Assembly: GCA_008802785.1 (NCBI GenBank) | Contig: VUYT01000014.1 | Location: 407,568-471,567, forward strand | Reading direction: 5' to 3' | Length of the DNA stretch: 64,000 bases | DNA from: Symmetrospora coprosmae | Lineage: Eukaryota > Basidiomycota > Cystobasidiomycetes > Symmetrosporaceae | Shown here: positions 35,264-46,250 of the stretch, one piece after another | Position numbering within the stretch: position 1 is the first letter of the stretch | How the letters are laid out: the number at the start of each line of letters is the position of its first letter | Notes under the pieces: model-generated | Seen by the model: the letters and a program-made list of their open reading frames with translations, nothing else | Databases searched by the model: none | What the model was told of the DNA's origin: nothing | Made by a program: the position numbers and the translations under genes

Positions 35264-35345
35264 CAACTACCTTGGATTGGATTAGATCGGTTTGCAATTC
35301 ATATACGTAAACACCCGGTTACTTCTTTCACCTTAAAGCGAAGCC

Positions 35346-35442
35346 TCCGTGCTCGTCTATCGGCTAGGATGACCGCCTCTCATCATCAGCAGCTGCTGTG
35401 GTGCGCTCGCGGTAGGGCGGGGTTCGATTCCCCGGCATGGAT
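35346..35442 (+). tRNA. tRNA-Glu (anticodon CTC) with a 25-nt intron
   Basis: The acceptor stem tccgtgc pairs with gcatgga (one G-T). The D arm gtctatcggctaggat has the conserved A14 and GG pair. The anticodon stem accgc/gcggt encloses loop ctctca plus c, so the anticodon is CTC with T33 and A37. The T arm is cggg/g-ttcgatt-cccc/g, with the B-box core ggttcgattcc. An intron at 35383-35407 sits after position 37, the canonical place for eukaryotic nuclear tRNA introns. The discriminator base is T at 35442. The fold was done by hand. Confidence 0.88.
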
Positions 35443-36353
35443 AAGGGCCCCTGTGTTCATTTTGGTGGCCCTGGCGTTGTCTTCGGTTCTTTTTGCCGCT
35501 TGCGGGTCTTCTCGTTTGCAATCTGACTAGCGGGGCCCTACCGGCTGCAAGGTACTAGAGCGATGCCCGCTCTCCCACTTTTTTGCCCGAAATGCAGCAC
35601 CTGCTGCTTTTTGAGTCACCTGGAGGCGAGCAGGCCGTTGTCACTGCCATCTCCGCGTTGCAGCTCCGCCCTCCCCTTTGTCCGATGCCGGCTTTTCACG
35701 GCCGTAACACTCTAGCCATCCTTCTCTGAGGATGCGACTGCGACAGCTTGTCTTCGACATACACGAAGGTTGTCTGCGAAGATGCTCGGACGTTTCTGCG
35801 AATGTCACTCGAAAGACACATCTCCGCGTTGCTAGGCAGCACGCCCTGCACGTCCTGTCTGTACGCGTCAAACTCCGCTCCGATATCCGCTAGAAGACGT
35901 GTCCGGTTCGGACAGGGCAGACTCCAACCTGAGGAGAGCCAGAGCACTTCTGACTTGGTATGAGACGAACACCTAACCTCGTTGGGCACGCAGTTTCTGC
36001 GTTCTCGATACAGACTGACGGAACTCCGTGCGGTCGGAGCTCCCGCCGGAAGGAGCGGATCTGGTGCCCGGCTCTGGCGGCCCTACGCGTCGACCAGATG
36101 TCGATGACGGAGGTGGCCTTTGCGTGTCCTGATCTCGCGTGGCTTTCTCGGTGGGCCGTCGTGAAGTGCTCGATGCGCGGAGATCGGCTCGGGCGTGCTG
36201 CCCTGCACGCGGACAGCGCACTCTCTCCTCTGCTTCTCTCTGTTCCCCTTCTGCACATCATTCTCTTCTTCCTCATCATCTTCTTCTGCAGCACATTCGC
36301 TCGTCTCGACGTATGGCATAGGCAACTTCCTTACCTTCGCGCACAGCAGAGTC
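35443..36353. other. Intergenic between tRNA-Glu and the LAGLIDADG-domain gene
   Basis: No protein-like exon is convincing. The last 130 bases are strongly C/T-rich (ctctcctctgcttctctc and cttcttcctcatcatc), like the leader of the downstream plus-strand gene. On the minus strand this same tract reads as an acidic peptide, which I regard as an artefact. Confidence 0.4.
35460..35463 (+). terminator. Probable Pol III T-run terminator
   Basis: The first run of four T residues downstream of the tRNA begins 18 bases after its end; a stronger T5 run follows at 35490-35494. Either could end Pol III transcription. Confidence 0.45.
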
Positions 36354-39300
36354 ATGGACGCGCTGTTGGTGCCTTCCCGTGAGTTCCACCGAGCGACTCA
36401 ATAGTGTGCAGCAGACAACACGAGCATGCTAGAGTACTCGCAGACTGATACAATATGCCTGTCTCCTGTGACCTGTGCTGACAGCAGCGAGAGTCAGTCG
36501 AGCGCCGGCTCGTTCCGCTCTGCCCGGAGCACGCTGGGCGGTGAGCATCCGACTCGGAGCGTTTTTCTCAGACCTCAAGAGGGTCTTACTGATACACATC
36601 GCATGCTTGGTGTTCTATACAGCTTCTCTCGAAGATCCCTTCATCCTCGCGGGCGAGACAGACGACGAGAAGAGCGTCAGTGCCGAGAGCGACAGTGATG
36701 GCGCGTTCGATAACGGTTACGTAGACGACAGCCAGGGCTACAGTGAGTAGACACAAGATGCTCGCGCTCTTCGATTGCTACTGTCGTACCGACTGGTCTG
36801 ATGCTCCTTTGCCGTATGCGCCAGATGCCCGCGCAGAACCTCTAGCATACCTCCCCCCAACCCCCAAGTCCAACAAGCAAGTAGCTCGCAAGAGCACCGG
36901 TCGTGGTGCGCTCACCAACGCAGAGCGTTGTCGTGATGGCAGCGCACTTCGCCGCAAGGATCTCGAGGCCATCAAGCGCACCGAGCATCGGACACCGACC
37001 GCCAAGCAGCGCAACAAGAAAACGAAGGATTTTGACGACTTCGCCGATGACGACGAGTTCAGCCCCTCCCAGGCAGCAGAGGAGGTAGAAGAGGAGATGA
37101 AGAACGACAGCGAAAGTCAGCTATCGTCTCTAGTGGAGGAGTCTCAGCTCAACCAGCGAGCGCCGGTCACCTCACGCAGGCGCGCAACATCAGCCGGTCT
37201 CGGCGAGCAGCAGGAGGATGAGGATGAGGATGAGGCTGAGGGTGAGGCTGAGGAGTACGAGGGCGAAGAGGACGACGAGGACGATAGCGAAGACGAGGAC
37301 GAGGAGACGGGAGAGCGGCGTGAGTCGTAGAAGGCCGTGGCCCTGCATACCGCGCTCGCATCTATGCTAACTCATATTCCCCAACTGCAGACCGTTATCT
37401 GACGTACGAGAGAGCTCGACTCCGCCGCTCCCAATCACACTACGACCCTAGTCGCTCTTCACCCGCTACACGCTCCGCCCGCTCGTCGACTTCGAGCCGT
37501 CTGGGTTGTAGCAGCTCGCTCGAGAGCTCGACGACTGCATCAAAGCTGCAGGACTCCTTCGAAGACTCCTTCGTTGAAGACGATCGAGAGAGTGAAGAGG
37601 GAGAGGCTTCGTACCGTCCAGGTCTGTCTTATACGACCTCCTCGGCTAAGCGAGGCGTGCGTGGGGTTGAGGCGGAAGAGAGCCAAGAGAACAGCGACGA
37701 GGATGAGAGTAGTGACGAGGAGGTGGCCGACGTCGGCACGAGCCAAGGGCTGCAGGCTGCCTACGAGCAGGACGACACGGAGATGGACGAAGAGGAGAGT
37801 GGAAAGGAGGATGAGAGGGAGGACGAGAGAGACGAGAGCGAGGTCTCGGGTCAGGAAGAGCTTGCAGTTGGCAGCAAGCGACCTTCAGCTTTTGCACGTC
37901 AAGGTGGATGGGATGTGTCTATATTGGGTTCACGAGCCGAGACTTTTGCTGACACGCCGTTGCTACTCAGCTCGGAACAATACAAAGAGGCCGCGCACGC
38001 ATGCGAGGTCATCCAAGCGAGTCAGCCACTCCCCTCCTATCCTGTCTTCCTCCCTCCCTTCCAGTTGCAGCGGTTCGAAGGAGGAGATACCGGGAAGCGA
38101 GGAGTACGCTGTGACGGGGAAGGGTGTGGATCTCAACAGAGGCAACGATGACGAGCAGGATCAGCCCATAGTCGCAGAGGATGGAGACGAGTACGAGAGC
38201 AGTCAAAGTAAGTCCTCTGTATAGCAATGAGGAGCACAAACGATCTGGAATTGACCTCTAGACACCGCTCCAGGTCAGCACATACCCGGAGCCACTCGAC
38301 CTGGCGCTAAGCCGACACTCTACGGCCCCGGTATCCCTGGCTCTTCTCCTCGCCAGGCTCCTTCCGAGTCAGCATGTTTGTCTCCATATCGGTACATGTC
38401 CAGGTCGCCTTCCATTGCGGCATTTGGAGAGGACAATCAGCATCCTGATCCGCAGGAAAGCGAGGAGAAGGACAAGCTGGAGAGCAGCGCGCAGAAGCAT
38501 GAGAGCCAAGACGATGGCGGAACTGAGCGAGACTTGGCAGACCAGTTCCAGGATGCGCGAGAGGCTTGCGAGCGGGCGGGAAAGCAGCGTGCGATGCAGG
38601 CACGCGTCGACGAAGCGAGCGAAGATGAAGGAGAGCGCGACTTACGCACCAAGCCAAGGCGTGCGGGAGGGCGCCGCAAGGGGCAAAAGCTTGGGAAACG
38701 TACATTCTCGCACAAGTCTGACAAGTCCAACGACGCGGTTCCCGACGATGAGTCAGATGAAGAGGAAATGGAGCGACAAGAAAGGCGCACCAGCGTGCGG
38801 ATCAGGCACGATCCCGCAAGAGCGGCTGATTGGGACATCAACGACGTAAGTTTGGCAGCGCTTCTTCAGTGTTGGCAGCGCAGTGTCTGATACTCTACGA
38901 TGCACTGTCATTAGGCCAGATGGGACAAGCTCGCTGAGCGCATGCACGCCACCTTCACTGCGAATGGGTCGACACCATACAAACCCCAAGACTGGACCTC
39001 ACACAGCAACTCCTACCAGCTTCCTGCAGAGCAAGTATTCAAGCGGGAGGACGTCAAGCTGACGGTGCTTGAAGCATGCAACTGGGCGATAAAGGCCTTC
39101 AAGAACCACAAGCGGAATCAAACATCCGTAAAGTGGCACCTCGTATCTCTCGAGCTGCTGGTCTACATCGTCACACAGCTTGAGGGCGATGGGTGTGTCA
39201 TGGTGGACGAGTCAGATCTACGTGCACCCGAGGACGGAGGCACAGCGTCTCTACACCTCGAACTGGAGGTGGCCGAGAATGGCTATCCGATCCTTTACTT

Positions 39301-40234
39301 CTTTCGATACGTCCTTGGCGGCAACGTCCGCAGCGCCTCGGCCGCCCAAGGCAATCAGCAAGCAACCCGATCTTGGAGGCTTAGTGGTTACCCGGCGTTG
39401 GATCTCATCCGCAACCTCGCTCCCCGCGCTACTTCGAAGCGCAATCAGCACGCTCTCGCGGCGACGTACCCTCTCGCCATCAATCTCTCTACACCAAAAG
39501 ACAACCTCAAACCCTGCGCCATCTACGACAAAAAACGTCGCATCGTCACAAAGTACCGCTCGCAGAGGGCAGCCGGAGTCTACACGCCTCCCGGAGGTGA
39601 AGCTTTCGGTGCGAGCGTCCGCAACATCCTGCAGAGCACGGACCCGCAGAAGAAGAAGAAAACACCACAGAAAGAGGGTTTCGAGTGAGTCTCTTGATCT
39701 CCATCTTTAATACCCATGCTGACATGCGCCGGCGTGAACAGCATCTTTCACATATCGCACGCCTTGACCGCCGCCGAAGCGGCTGTAGAAGTCGCCAGGG
39801 TCAGGGAGGGACTCAGGGAGCTCAAGGAGATCCCGCAGGTGGATGTTACAGAGGATTTGACCAACGTCCAAGCTGCAGGGTGGATCGACAGCGACGGCTG
39901 CTTGCAGCTGAGGACCTTTGGCCTCTGCCAGAAGTACCCGCAGATCCTGTACGCCTTTCAGCGACGATGGGGCGGGTCAGTCACGCGGATGTCGAACTCG
40001 GACGCCTATACCTGGCAGATCCACAGAAAGGAGTTGCGTGATGTCTTCGCGGCCGACGTCTTCCCCTTCCTCCTCGAGAAGTACGACCAAGGCCAGATCA
40101 TCATCAATTCCACCAGCGAGACGGCAAAGGCAGACAATATTCGGCTCAGCAGCCTCAAAGGCCACCAGTTGGGACGCATCACTGTCAAGGAGGGCATGGC
40201 CTTGGACCTCGACGCAACCTTCGAGCGCAAGTAG
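36354..40234 (+). CDS. Acidic, Ser-rich protein with C-terminal tandem LAGLIDADG-like endonuclease domains
   Basis: The proposed exons are 36354-36378, 36433-36540, 36623-36742, 36825-37319, 37391-37903, 37971-38007, 38071-38207, 38262-38845, 38915-39684 and 39742-40234, giving about 1093 residues. An alternative start is the ATG at 36426. Residues 1-680 are acidic, Ser/Glu-rich and disordered, with basic patches such as ARNNTKRPRTHASGSK (a possible nuclear signal). From 38915 a folded region starts (ARWDKLAERMHATF). VYIVTQLEGDGCVMVDES (39161-39214), then PILYFFRYVLGGN and NLAPRATSKRNQHAL, match one LAGLIDADG half. AAGWIDSDGCLQLRT (39872-39916), then ILYAFQRRWGGSVTRM and FPFLLEKYDQGQI, match a second. 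The Asp at the metal-binding position is kept in both. No intein or intron context is visible, so this seems a free-standing nuclear gene. Function unknown; domain call by eye. Confidence 0.65.
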
Positions 40235-40693
40235 CGCATTCTTCTTTTCTTTCGACTTCTGGCTTTTTTTGTCAGACCAATCTCGCTTCTTTCTGTTCAC
40301 GATCCTCTTCTTCCACATGCATCCCTTCTTCCGATTCAGATTCTCGGTCACTTCTTCTTGCCTACGTAGGCCGCACCCGCACTGCTTTGTTCTGCTTTCG
40401 CTTCCTACCGCTCCGCGACATACACAGCCGAACTTGGCGGCCCCGTCAGGCCCGCCCCGTGCTCTATCCGCCCGCTAGGGCTACCGCACAATTACAGTCA
40501 TACACATTCAGCGGCCTCTACGTGCACACGCGAGCTCTTGTACCACAGATGCAAGCTCCCCGTGCAGACCCGCAATGATTACAGCCTCTCAGACACCGGC
40601 TTCTACTCTTCTCGCTTGTGACTATCCGCAGCCTTCGCACCCTGACGAGGCTATACAGGGGGCGTTCGTCAGCCTAGCGTACATCCCAATCCT
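40235..40693. other. Convergent 3' intergenic region
   Basis: Between the LAGLIDADG-domain gene and the minus-strand ATRIP-like gene. It is T/C-rich early on (a T8 run near 40265 and several ttcttctt blocks), fitting 3' end formation. No gene is seen. Confidence 0.4.
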
Positions 40694-43113
40694 CTACCCC
40701 TCCATCTCATCCACATTCTCGTTTGCCAGATCCTCTTCCTCCTCCACCTCCGCCGGTTCATCGTCTCGGCACAGGTCAAACATCTGCACTTCGGGAATCA
40801 GCCACGGCCAAACAGATCAGGCGGACGACTCACCTCATCTATCTCGTCGGACGACAGGACATCCGCCAGCAAGTCCATTGCCAATTCTGCAGAAAGCAGT
40901 CAGCTTGCTTCAAACAGAGAGTTTATGCACGCTTACCCGCCAGCTGATCCAGATTTTGCAGGAGTTCCTCGTCTTCAAGCCAGTCAGGCGTATCCGCACA
41001 TGCCATTCTTCCAACTCCGCTGATGAACCAGTCCCTGGCGTCTGACCTCTCTCGCAGATGAGCGCCGAGCGATTTCGGTGAGCTTTCCGACATGAGCAGC
41101 ATGTAGAGGAGGCGCAATGATGCATCGATGCTCGTGACAACACTGATGGTGGCGTCAGCGTGCTGGCTTAGCTCGATATAGTAGTCACTCACGCCCTGGT
41201 CTTGAGGGGGTAAGCGAGAGGACTCCCCGCATCGAGGAGAAGCGCAGCATCGGTCGCATTCCTTACGACGAGACGCTGGAATAACGTGGACGATGTCCCA
41301 AGCAGCGGGATACCATCGACATGTTTGGTGCACAAGGTAGAAAGGATGGAGAGCACACTTTGGTGTATGCGGCGATTGTCCAGTATCGTACCAGCTTTGT
41401 AGAGCAGCAAAACCGCCATAGACTCGATGAAAGCCAGCTTTGAAGGAGCCGACGGCTGGTCTCTGTTGGCGCTGGGCTGCCGTGTACCGCGCTCCAGCGG
41501 AATGGCCAGGATCGTCCGGAACAGCTTGCCCTCTATGGTTGTAGCCATGTCAGCAAAGTACGAGCATGTATGCATCTCGATGTTCTTACCTGTACTCAAT
41601 AGCCAGAGCATATCGAGCGCGAGACTTGCGACGCCCACTGGCCGATGCGAGTCGAGGAGGACGGGAACAAAGTCTACACTTCGCAGTAGAGCGTCGAAGC
41701 TGGCGAGGGTAGACGCGTCAGTCTTGGTCTTAGTATCCAGTCAAGCACGCACTTCGAGATCATTACATCATCCGGCCGCCATGCAAGCACCAGAAAGGTA
41801 CGTAGAGCAGCTTCCAGCACCGGCTGCACAGTTCTTTCCGCCTTGATGCGCGCCTGTTGACCCTTTGCGTGAGACTGATCGTTCGTCCTGACACGAGATC
41901 TGGGCACGCTGATCTTCATGGGCTGCTGCACCTTTCTGGCCTCGTCCACTGCAGCCTGGCAGAAGTAGTGCTCCTCCTTGACGATGCGCGCAAGTACCGT
42001 GCATGCCTCAGACACCGCAGCATCCAGCTCCTTCACCGAGAATGTCTGATGAAAGAGCATCAACGAGAAGCGAAAGAAGACGTCTTGCAAAAGCTGGATG
42101 GCGAGGATGAGGGGTGCACGGAGTTGTGCTTGATATAGCGCTCCAATGACCCGGACGATGCTGCCGATGAGATGGCCAATGAATATCCGGTCATATTCTT
42201 CGTACTCTGTGCTGGACACTGAAGCTGCTGGCGCACCCAGATAGGCGAAGAGGTCCTGACAGGCCCGACCGTGCGCATCGAGGATCGCCTGGTCCGTCTC
42301 CGGCGGAAAGCGGAGATTGAGAACAGCGTGCAGGGACGAGGCGACAGCTGGCGGTGGTCCGCGATGAGCAAAGAGGAAGGAGATGATTTCATCTCTTCGA
42401 GAGCGCAGTTCCATCCCTGCCGGCACGTCCTCCTCGATATCCAGGTGCGGTGAAGCCTCCCTGCTTTTGCCTTTCCCGCTGCTTCCTGCGAGCGGCACAG
42501 GGCTGAGGTTCGGCCTGGAAGGGCTTGACTGAGGTTCCAAGACAGACGCTTTCGGCTCGTAGAAGGAATTCTTGAAGCCTTTGGGGCCTTTCGGTTTTGC
42601 CTTTGGCGTAGCGGGCCTCTGAGAAGAAGCCTGGGCTCGATAGACGGTCGCCGGCTTCTGCCGAAGACTGGACTGATGCTCCTGCCTCGCAAAAGCGGCC
42701 GCTTCCTTGTACCTGGTCTCCTGCTCAGCAGCCAGCCTTTCGAGCTGGGCGACTTTCGCTTGCAGCTCTGCGTTTCTCGCATGTTCCTTCGCGAGCTGCT
42801 TCTCATGCTCGGCGGTGCTCTTTTCCACCTTTGTACGCAGCATTGTCGCCTCGCCCTCCTTCTGCGTGCGCTTCAGCTTCTCTTCCGTCACGAGCCTCTT
42901 CAGCTGAGCCAGCTCGCTGACATCGGTCTCGTCCTTGTACACTGGTTTGCGAGGTGGAGGTGCGAGATACCGGGATGGGCCTGGGCCCGGAGGGGCAGGT
43001 GCTGACCGTACGACCTGGCTCGCATGGATTCGCTCGACATTGTCCAGTGCAGTGAGTGTATCTGCGTCGAGCTCATCGTCAAATGCATCGAACTCGTCGT
43101 CGTCGCTGGCCAT
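40694..43113 (-). CDS. ATRIP/Rad26/Lcd1-like DNA-damage checkpoint protein
   Basis: Six exons (41753-43113, 41590-41699, 41193-41532, 40937-41142, 40834-40886, 40694-40783) give about 719 residues. The N-terminus (MASDDDEFDAFDDELDADTL) is acidic and resembles the checkpoint-recruitment start of ATRIP proteins. A coiled coil follows (SELAQLKRLVTEEKLKRTQK through QLERLAAEQETRYKEAA), then a basic linker and an all-helical C-terminal region (FGSIV-type repeats such as IFIGHLIGSIVRVIGALYQA). The last residues are acidic (DEPAEVEEEEDLANENVDE). ATRIP partners with the kinase ATR/Mec1/Rad3 and binds RPA-coated ssDNA. The chosen ATG is preceded by an in-frame ATG at 43272 whose extra peptide looks like leader sequence. 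Assignment is from overall architecture, with no diagnostic catalytic motif to confirm it. Confidence 0.55.
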
Positions 43114-43300
43114 GTTCGGCTTCGTGTTGGGTCGAATCGGGACGAAGCCGAGCAGGTCTTGTGCACTCAGACAGAGGTTCATCGTCAGAAGAAGCAACAG
43201 GCACGAGAAGAGAGACGCATGGGCAAGACATGAGTGAGCTGACGAGCCCAAAGATGCGTTCGTATGGGCCATGTTGAAGCTAGCCGATACAGAGCGACAT

Positions 43301-46000
43301 CTAAGGCCTCCTTCTCCTCAGCGTCTTTGCATTACCAACAGCCGCTCGCGTCCCAGCTCCACCTCTGCCAATCATACTATTCTCCAGCATCGACTCATCC
43401 TCCTCATCGTTGTCCTCCGGGTGCATCATCTCCGGATCGCTAGGCGCCACGCTCCCCAATCTCCTGCTTCGGCGAGGGGTTGCTTCCGCCGCTTTCGGAG
43501 GAGGGTTGCGCTTGCCCTTCTTTGCGGGCGTAGGCGCACTCATGCCTTTTGAGGACGTCGTGCGCTGGCGGCTCTTCTTCGCTGACGGTGCCGACTCCGA
43601 CGGCTGCGCCTGCGCGGCCGAAGAGGTCCGGCGAGCAGTTGCCCGCGTAGACCTAGCGGGCGGTGCCGAGAAGTCCTTTGACTTGACCTCGCTGTTGCCA
43701 GCTGACGTTTGCTGCGGAGCATCGCCGTCGTCATCAGAATCGTCCGAGTCATCGGTTCGGGTACCGGCTGTCGACCCGGCCACACTGCCAGACATCGGAA
43801 ATGCGCCAGGCGGGAGCGCCTTGCGGCGGCCCTTCGCAGACGCATATTGACTCTGCTGCGCATCATTCGCTTGTTCCTTGTTGTTGATAGGTACTCTGCT
43901 AGGACCGCGTGGGGTGGAAGAGGTAGCCTGCTGATCCTGCTGTGAATGCTTGCGGAGCTGTTCGTTGAAGTCCAATTTACTCGAAGCGCCATGTCCGAAC
44001 GATGACAGCTTCTGCAGACCAAATGCGGGAACGGTCGGTCGGGCGGCCGCCGCTGCAGCCTGGGCCTGAGCGTGCTGGAGCTGCGCAGATGCATGGTACG
44101 GGCTCGCCATGGCAGAAGCCGCTCTTGAGAACGGCGAACCTTCTCTGCCGGGCTGTGCGGTCATGGTACGTGCCGATCCTGGCGTTCCAGTCGATCTGAA
44201 GGGACTGCTAGGAGCTAGACCCACACCGGAAGCCACGCTCGTGCGAGACACGCCCTTCATTGGACTCTCCGCCCTGCGCACCGCGCCAAGCAGATCTATC
44301 CTCGCGTCTCGTCGCGCGTTGCTTTGACCGACTCCACTTGCAGACGCGGTGCCTTCCCGCAGCAAGCCGCCTGCGGACACTGGCAGGTCAGATACTGCAT
44401 TCAGGCGTGGTCCGCCCGCTTTGGCTTCCGCAAGCACAGCAGCATTGGTCTTGGCATCGAGGAGCGACCGAGGCGCGGGAAGGGCAGGAGGAATGGGCTG
44501 AGCCAGCCACGGTAGCTGTGCAATGTGTCCTGTCGCGGACTCCTGCGTCTTTGCAGCCGCCCCATTCGCTTGTACCTTTCCTTTTCCAGCTTTGCTCGAT
44601 TGGCCTGTGGAAGTCTGCAATTGCAGGTCTACGATCGAGCGTTGAATCGGCGGCAGTGCGGCATAGAGCTCCTTCAGACTCTCCTGCGTGCGCCTCTGGC
44701 CGTCGCTGCTCATGCGCAGACTACTGAGCGAACCAGTCAATATCGTGATGGCGTCGACGTATCGTCCCTGTGCGACCAAGCGGGAGGTCGACCACTCGGT
44801 CACCAGGAGCAGACCGCTGGCCGGTATCTGCGGTTGGCGGCCAACTGAGGCTGAAGAGGCGGAGGATGTGACGCTGCTGATCCAATTGAGTACCGTGGTG
44901 TCCTCTTCAGCAGTGAAAGGTAGGTAGAGCAGCTTTTCGAGGGTTCCGGAATCCGGGTTTTCGGCTTTCGTGCGAAGAAGGCAGGTTGGGTGTTCAAGTC
45001 AGTCAGAGTACGCAGCAAAACAGGGAAGATGGTAACACTCACTGGAGAAGCACGTCTCGAGCATCTCACCCATCATCTGCTCCCTCATTCGTTGCACAGC
45101 GGCCGACGCGGCTTCTTCGTCCTGGCAGTCGGCCTCTGCTGTGACGAGATCCTCATGTATCGATCTCCGCAGCCAGACAAGCGCGTCTGCCGGGCTACCC
45201 CGGATGGCGTGAGCGTTCACGACCAGTTGGATATCCTTGTGAGACCCGAGCTGCAACGCGGCGAAAGTGACAAAATTGGTGATGAGGAGCGAGGACAGCA
45301 GCTTATCTGGAACCGCGGTTGCCAGAGTCTGCAGGATCTCCGAGACGAACTGGCAAGAGGTAAAGGCACGACCCGATCAGTACAGGTGTTGCTGGCGCCG
45401 AGTCTCCCTTGCTGAGCCACACGCACGTCGGGCGTGACACCAGGCGAGCACAGCTTCTTCACACCGAGCTCAAACTGCTTATTGTCGAGATTCCAGTATC
45501 CGTCCGTGCTTGTCACGAACCGCTTTGGCTGCAGGTGCAAATGCTGTTTCAGCGGGCAGATTGCCGTCGTTCGTCTGCAGCTTTGACTTACGATGCGGTT
45601 GCTCCGGGCAAAGGCGACTTCGCGGCCATCCTTGTAGTCTTTCAGGAGGTAGTAGACCAGGCAGGCCTTCTTGAGCGAGTCAAAGGTGTCCGAGTCCTCG
45701 ATAGCCGAGAGCAGGCTTCTCAGACCAGTGTAGTCTGAAGGCGGGTAGAGCGCGGCTGTATGCGTGCATGTACAGACGTTCCAGCTCGTCAGCTCCTGGC
45801 GTGCCGAGGGGGATGTGCCGTCCGAAGTACGGACAGTCGATTCCTGCCAGTGCAAGAAGACGGTCAAAGAGCAGAAGGCCGTCTGGGTTGGCCTGGCGCG
45901 TCCGTCGAACAGCGTTGATGCTCCGCGTCCATGGTATCCCAGCTTCGGCCGCCTCGTCGCTCGCAACAAAGTACGAGAGCAGCGCCGGCAAGGCTAACAT
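43301..46000 (-). CDS. ELYS-domain protein, probable nuclear-pore-associated factor
   Basis: Five exons (45835-46000, 45592-45755, 45427-45543, 45043-45349, 43301-44964) give 805 residues. The first about 300 are helical and match the fungal ELYS-like domain: GLLLFDRLLALAGI, LYPPSDYTGLRSLLSAIEDS, LKKACLVYYLLKDYKDGRE, GYWNLDNKQFELGVKKLCSP and LLITNFVTFAALQLGSHKDI. The remainder is Ser/Ala/Pro-rich and basic, with AT-hook-like or nuclear motifs (ATPRRSRRLGS and AKKGKRNPPPKA) and an acidic stretch before the C-terminus (NDEEDESMLENS). Vertebrate ELYS seeds nuclear pores on chromatin; the fungal homologue associates with the Nup84 complex. The first intron uses an unusual GTCCGT donor. It is divergent from TLG1 across 250 bp. 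Confidence 0.7.
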
Positions 46001-46250
46001 GGTATGATGGTGTGAATCAGATGAAGCGTCTCGTCAAGGCGTATCTGGCGATTTTCTGCTGTGGATCTGCGTATACTAAGTTGACGGGTGGAAGGCAGCA
46101 GGGAGAGCGACGCGGGCGTGCTCGTCATGGATGCGAGCAGGCTTGTCCTCTTCGTTCCTCCGCAACTCATACATCGGCAACAGCCAACAAGAATACACAG
46201 GAGCATCGTCGTACATCATTAGCAGGCTCGCTCGCCCATTAATCATCATC
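46001..46250. promoter_or_regulatory. Bidirectional promoter of ELYS-like gene and TLG1
   Basis: About 250 bp separate the divergent start codons. An in-frame open stretch upstream of the TLG1 ATG is taken as 5' leader because its peptide has no SNARE similarity. No specific box is recognised. Confidence 0.35.

Noticed and set aside
36083-36355. Minus-strand reading frame starting MTLLCAK with an acidic tract
   Set aside because: The acidic residues are the complement of a pyrimidine-rich leader of the plus-strand gene, and no continuing domain is visible despite a chance GTAAGG.
43114-43272. Signal-peptide-like N-terminal extension of the ATRIP-like protein
   Set aside because: The hydrophobic leader (SLFSCLLLLLT) would target a nuclear checkpoint protein to the ER; the ATG at 43113 in front of the acidic N-terminus is the better start.
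46131-46250. In-frame N-terminal extension of TLG1 with an earlier ATG
   Set aside because: The extra 40 residues lack similarity to the SNARE N-terminus, and the ATG at 46251 gives the conserved start.
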